DNA of 40,819 nt from Gemmobacter lutimaris. GTDB taxonomy: Bacteria; Pseudomonadota; Alphaproteobacteria; Rhodobacterales; Rhodobacteraceae. How positions within the stretch are numbered: position 1 is the stretch's first letter; the number at the start of each line of letters is the position of its first letter. Where the stretch lies: assembly GCF_003570715.1 (NCBI RefSeq), contig NZ_QXXQ01000023.1, positions 1 to 40,819 on the forward strand, in the 5' to 3' direction. A model generated the notes under the pieces. The model worked only from the letters and a program-made list of their open reading frames with translations. It ran no database searches and had not been told where the DNA came from. This document shows, piece by piece, positions 40,716-40,819 of the stretch. The translations under genes and the position numbers were made by a program.

Positions 40716-40819
40716 TCAAAGCCAGAAGATGACGGTTGCAGCGAGGGCGACTGCTGACAGGAAGACCTTGGGGCATCTGTCATAGCGGGTGGCGACGCGG
40801 CGCCAGTCCTTGAGCCTGC
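40716..40819 (-). mobile_element. IS5-family transposase C-terminus (cut by window end)
   Basis: The minus-strand frame reads RLKDWRRVATRYDRCPKVFL and ends TVIFWL followed by TGA, the typical C-terminus of IS5-family (IS427-group-like) transposases. Only 33 codons are inside the window, so it cannot be said whether the element is intact. The repeated-looking GGGTC-A-GGACCC at 40697-40708 is a candidate terminal inverted repeat. Confidence 0.8.

Overview
The window is GC-rich DNA of alphaproteobacterial type, most like Rhodobacterales (Paracoccus/Rhodobacter relatives). This rests on a GTTC-N7-GTTC LexA box, an FNR/FnrL-type TTGAT-N4-ATCAA box, high GC at third codon positions, and a dense set of ABC and tripartite-tricarboxylate transporter operons. 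No rRNA, tRNA, CRISPR array or phage genes were seen. The family calls are secure. The substrates are mostly inference.

Left block (1-10.5 kb). After the 3' end of an unrecognised gene lie two related units facing each other. Each unit is a class A FAD aromatic-type monooxygenase plus a small DUF2783 protein, and the two are separated by a hairpin. The minus-strand unit is led by a VOC-fold (glyoxalase/extradiol-type) gene whose upstream region holds an FNR-like box nested in a longer inverted repeat. Next, on the minus strand, is an operon tctC-tctB-tctA-aldehyde dehydrogenase-Tm-1-like protein, reading away from an IclR regulator.

Middle block (10.6-18.6 kb, plus strand). The order is iclR, class III aminotransferase, MBL-fold hydrolase, then after a promoter gap a DapA-family lyase/aldolase, aldehyde dehydrogenase, DAO-type FAD oxidoreductase and a GcvA-type LysR regulator. 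A perfect ATTAG-N5-CTAAT dyad lies upstream of the lyase. Together these look like uptake and oxidation of carboxylic acids, amines or amino acids.

18.7-27.1 kb. A SorC-family regulator and a DUF1028 gene (minus strand) precede an oligopeptide-type ABC operon: binding protein, permease, a permease fused to an ATPase, a second ATPase and a GntR/FCD regulator. A perfect 18-bp palindrome lies in the divergent promoter.

27.5-29.6 kb. An SOS cassette with a LexA box drives an SRAP (HMCES/YedK) gene overlapping an imuA-like gene. The usual partners imuB and dnaE2 are absent. Decayed IS21 (istB) and IS3-family transposase fragments follow instead.

Right block (29.6-40.3 kb). A hydantoin/Asp-Glu racemase-family gene and a flavin reductase-like gene (minus) diverge from a GntR regulator. 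The regulator is followed by a complete second oligopeptide-type ABC operon with two amidohydrolase-superfamily genes embedded in it. One is cytosine-deaminase-like with intact metal ligands. The other lacks the HxH metal motif. A TTGTCGACA element occurs in both promoter regions around the GntR gene. This is the best candidate for an undescribed pathway, perhaps uptake and hydrolysis of an N-heterocycle or cyclic amide. The window ends in an IS5-family transposase fragment.

All three transport operons have a strong hairpin directly after the binding-protein gene, which would favour excess binding protein over membrane parts.
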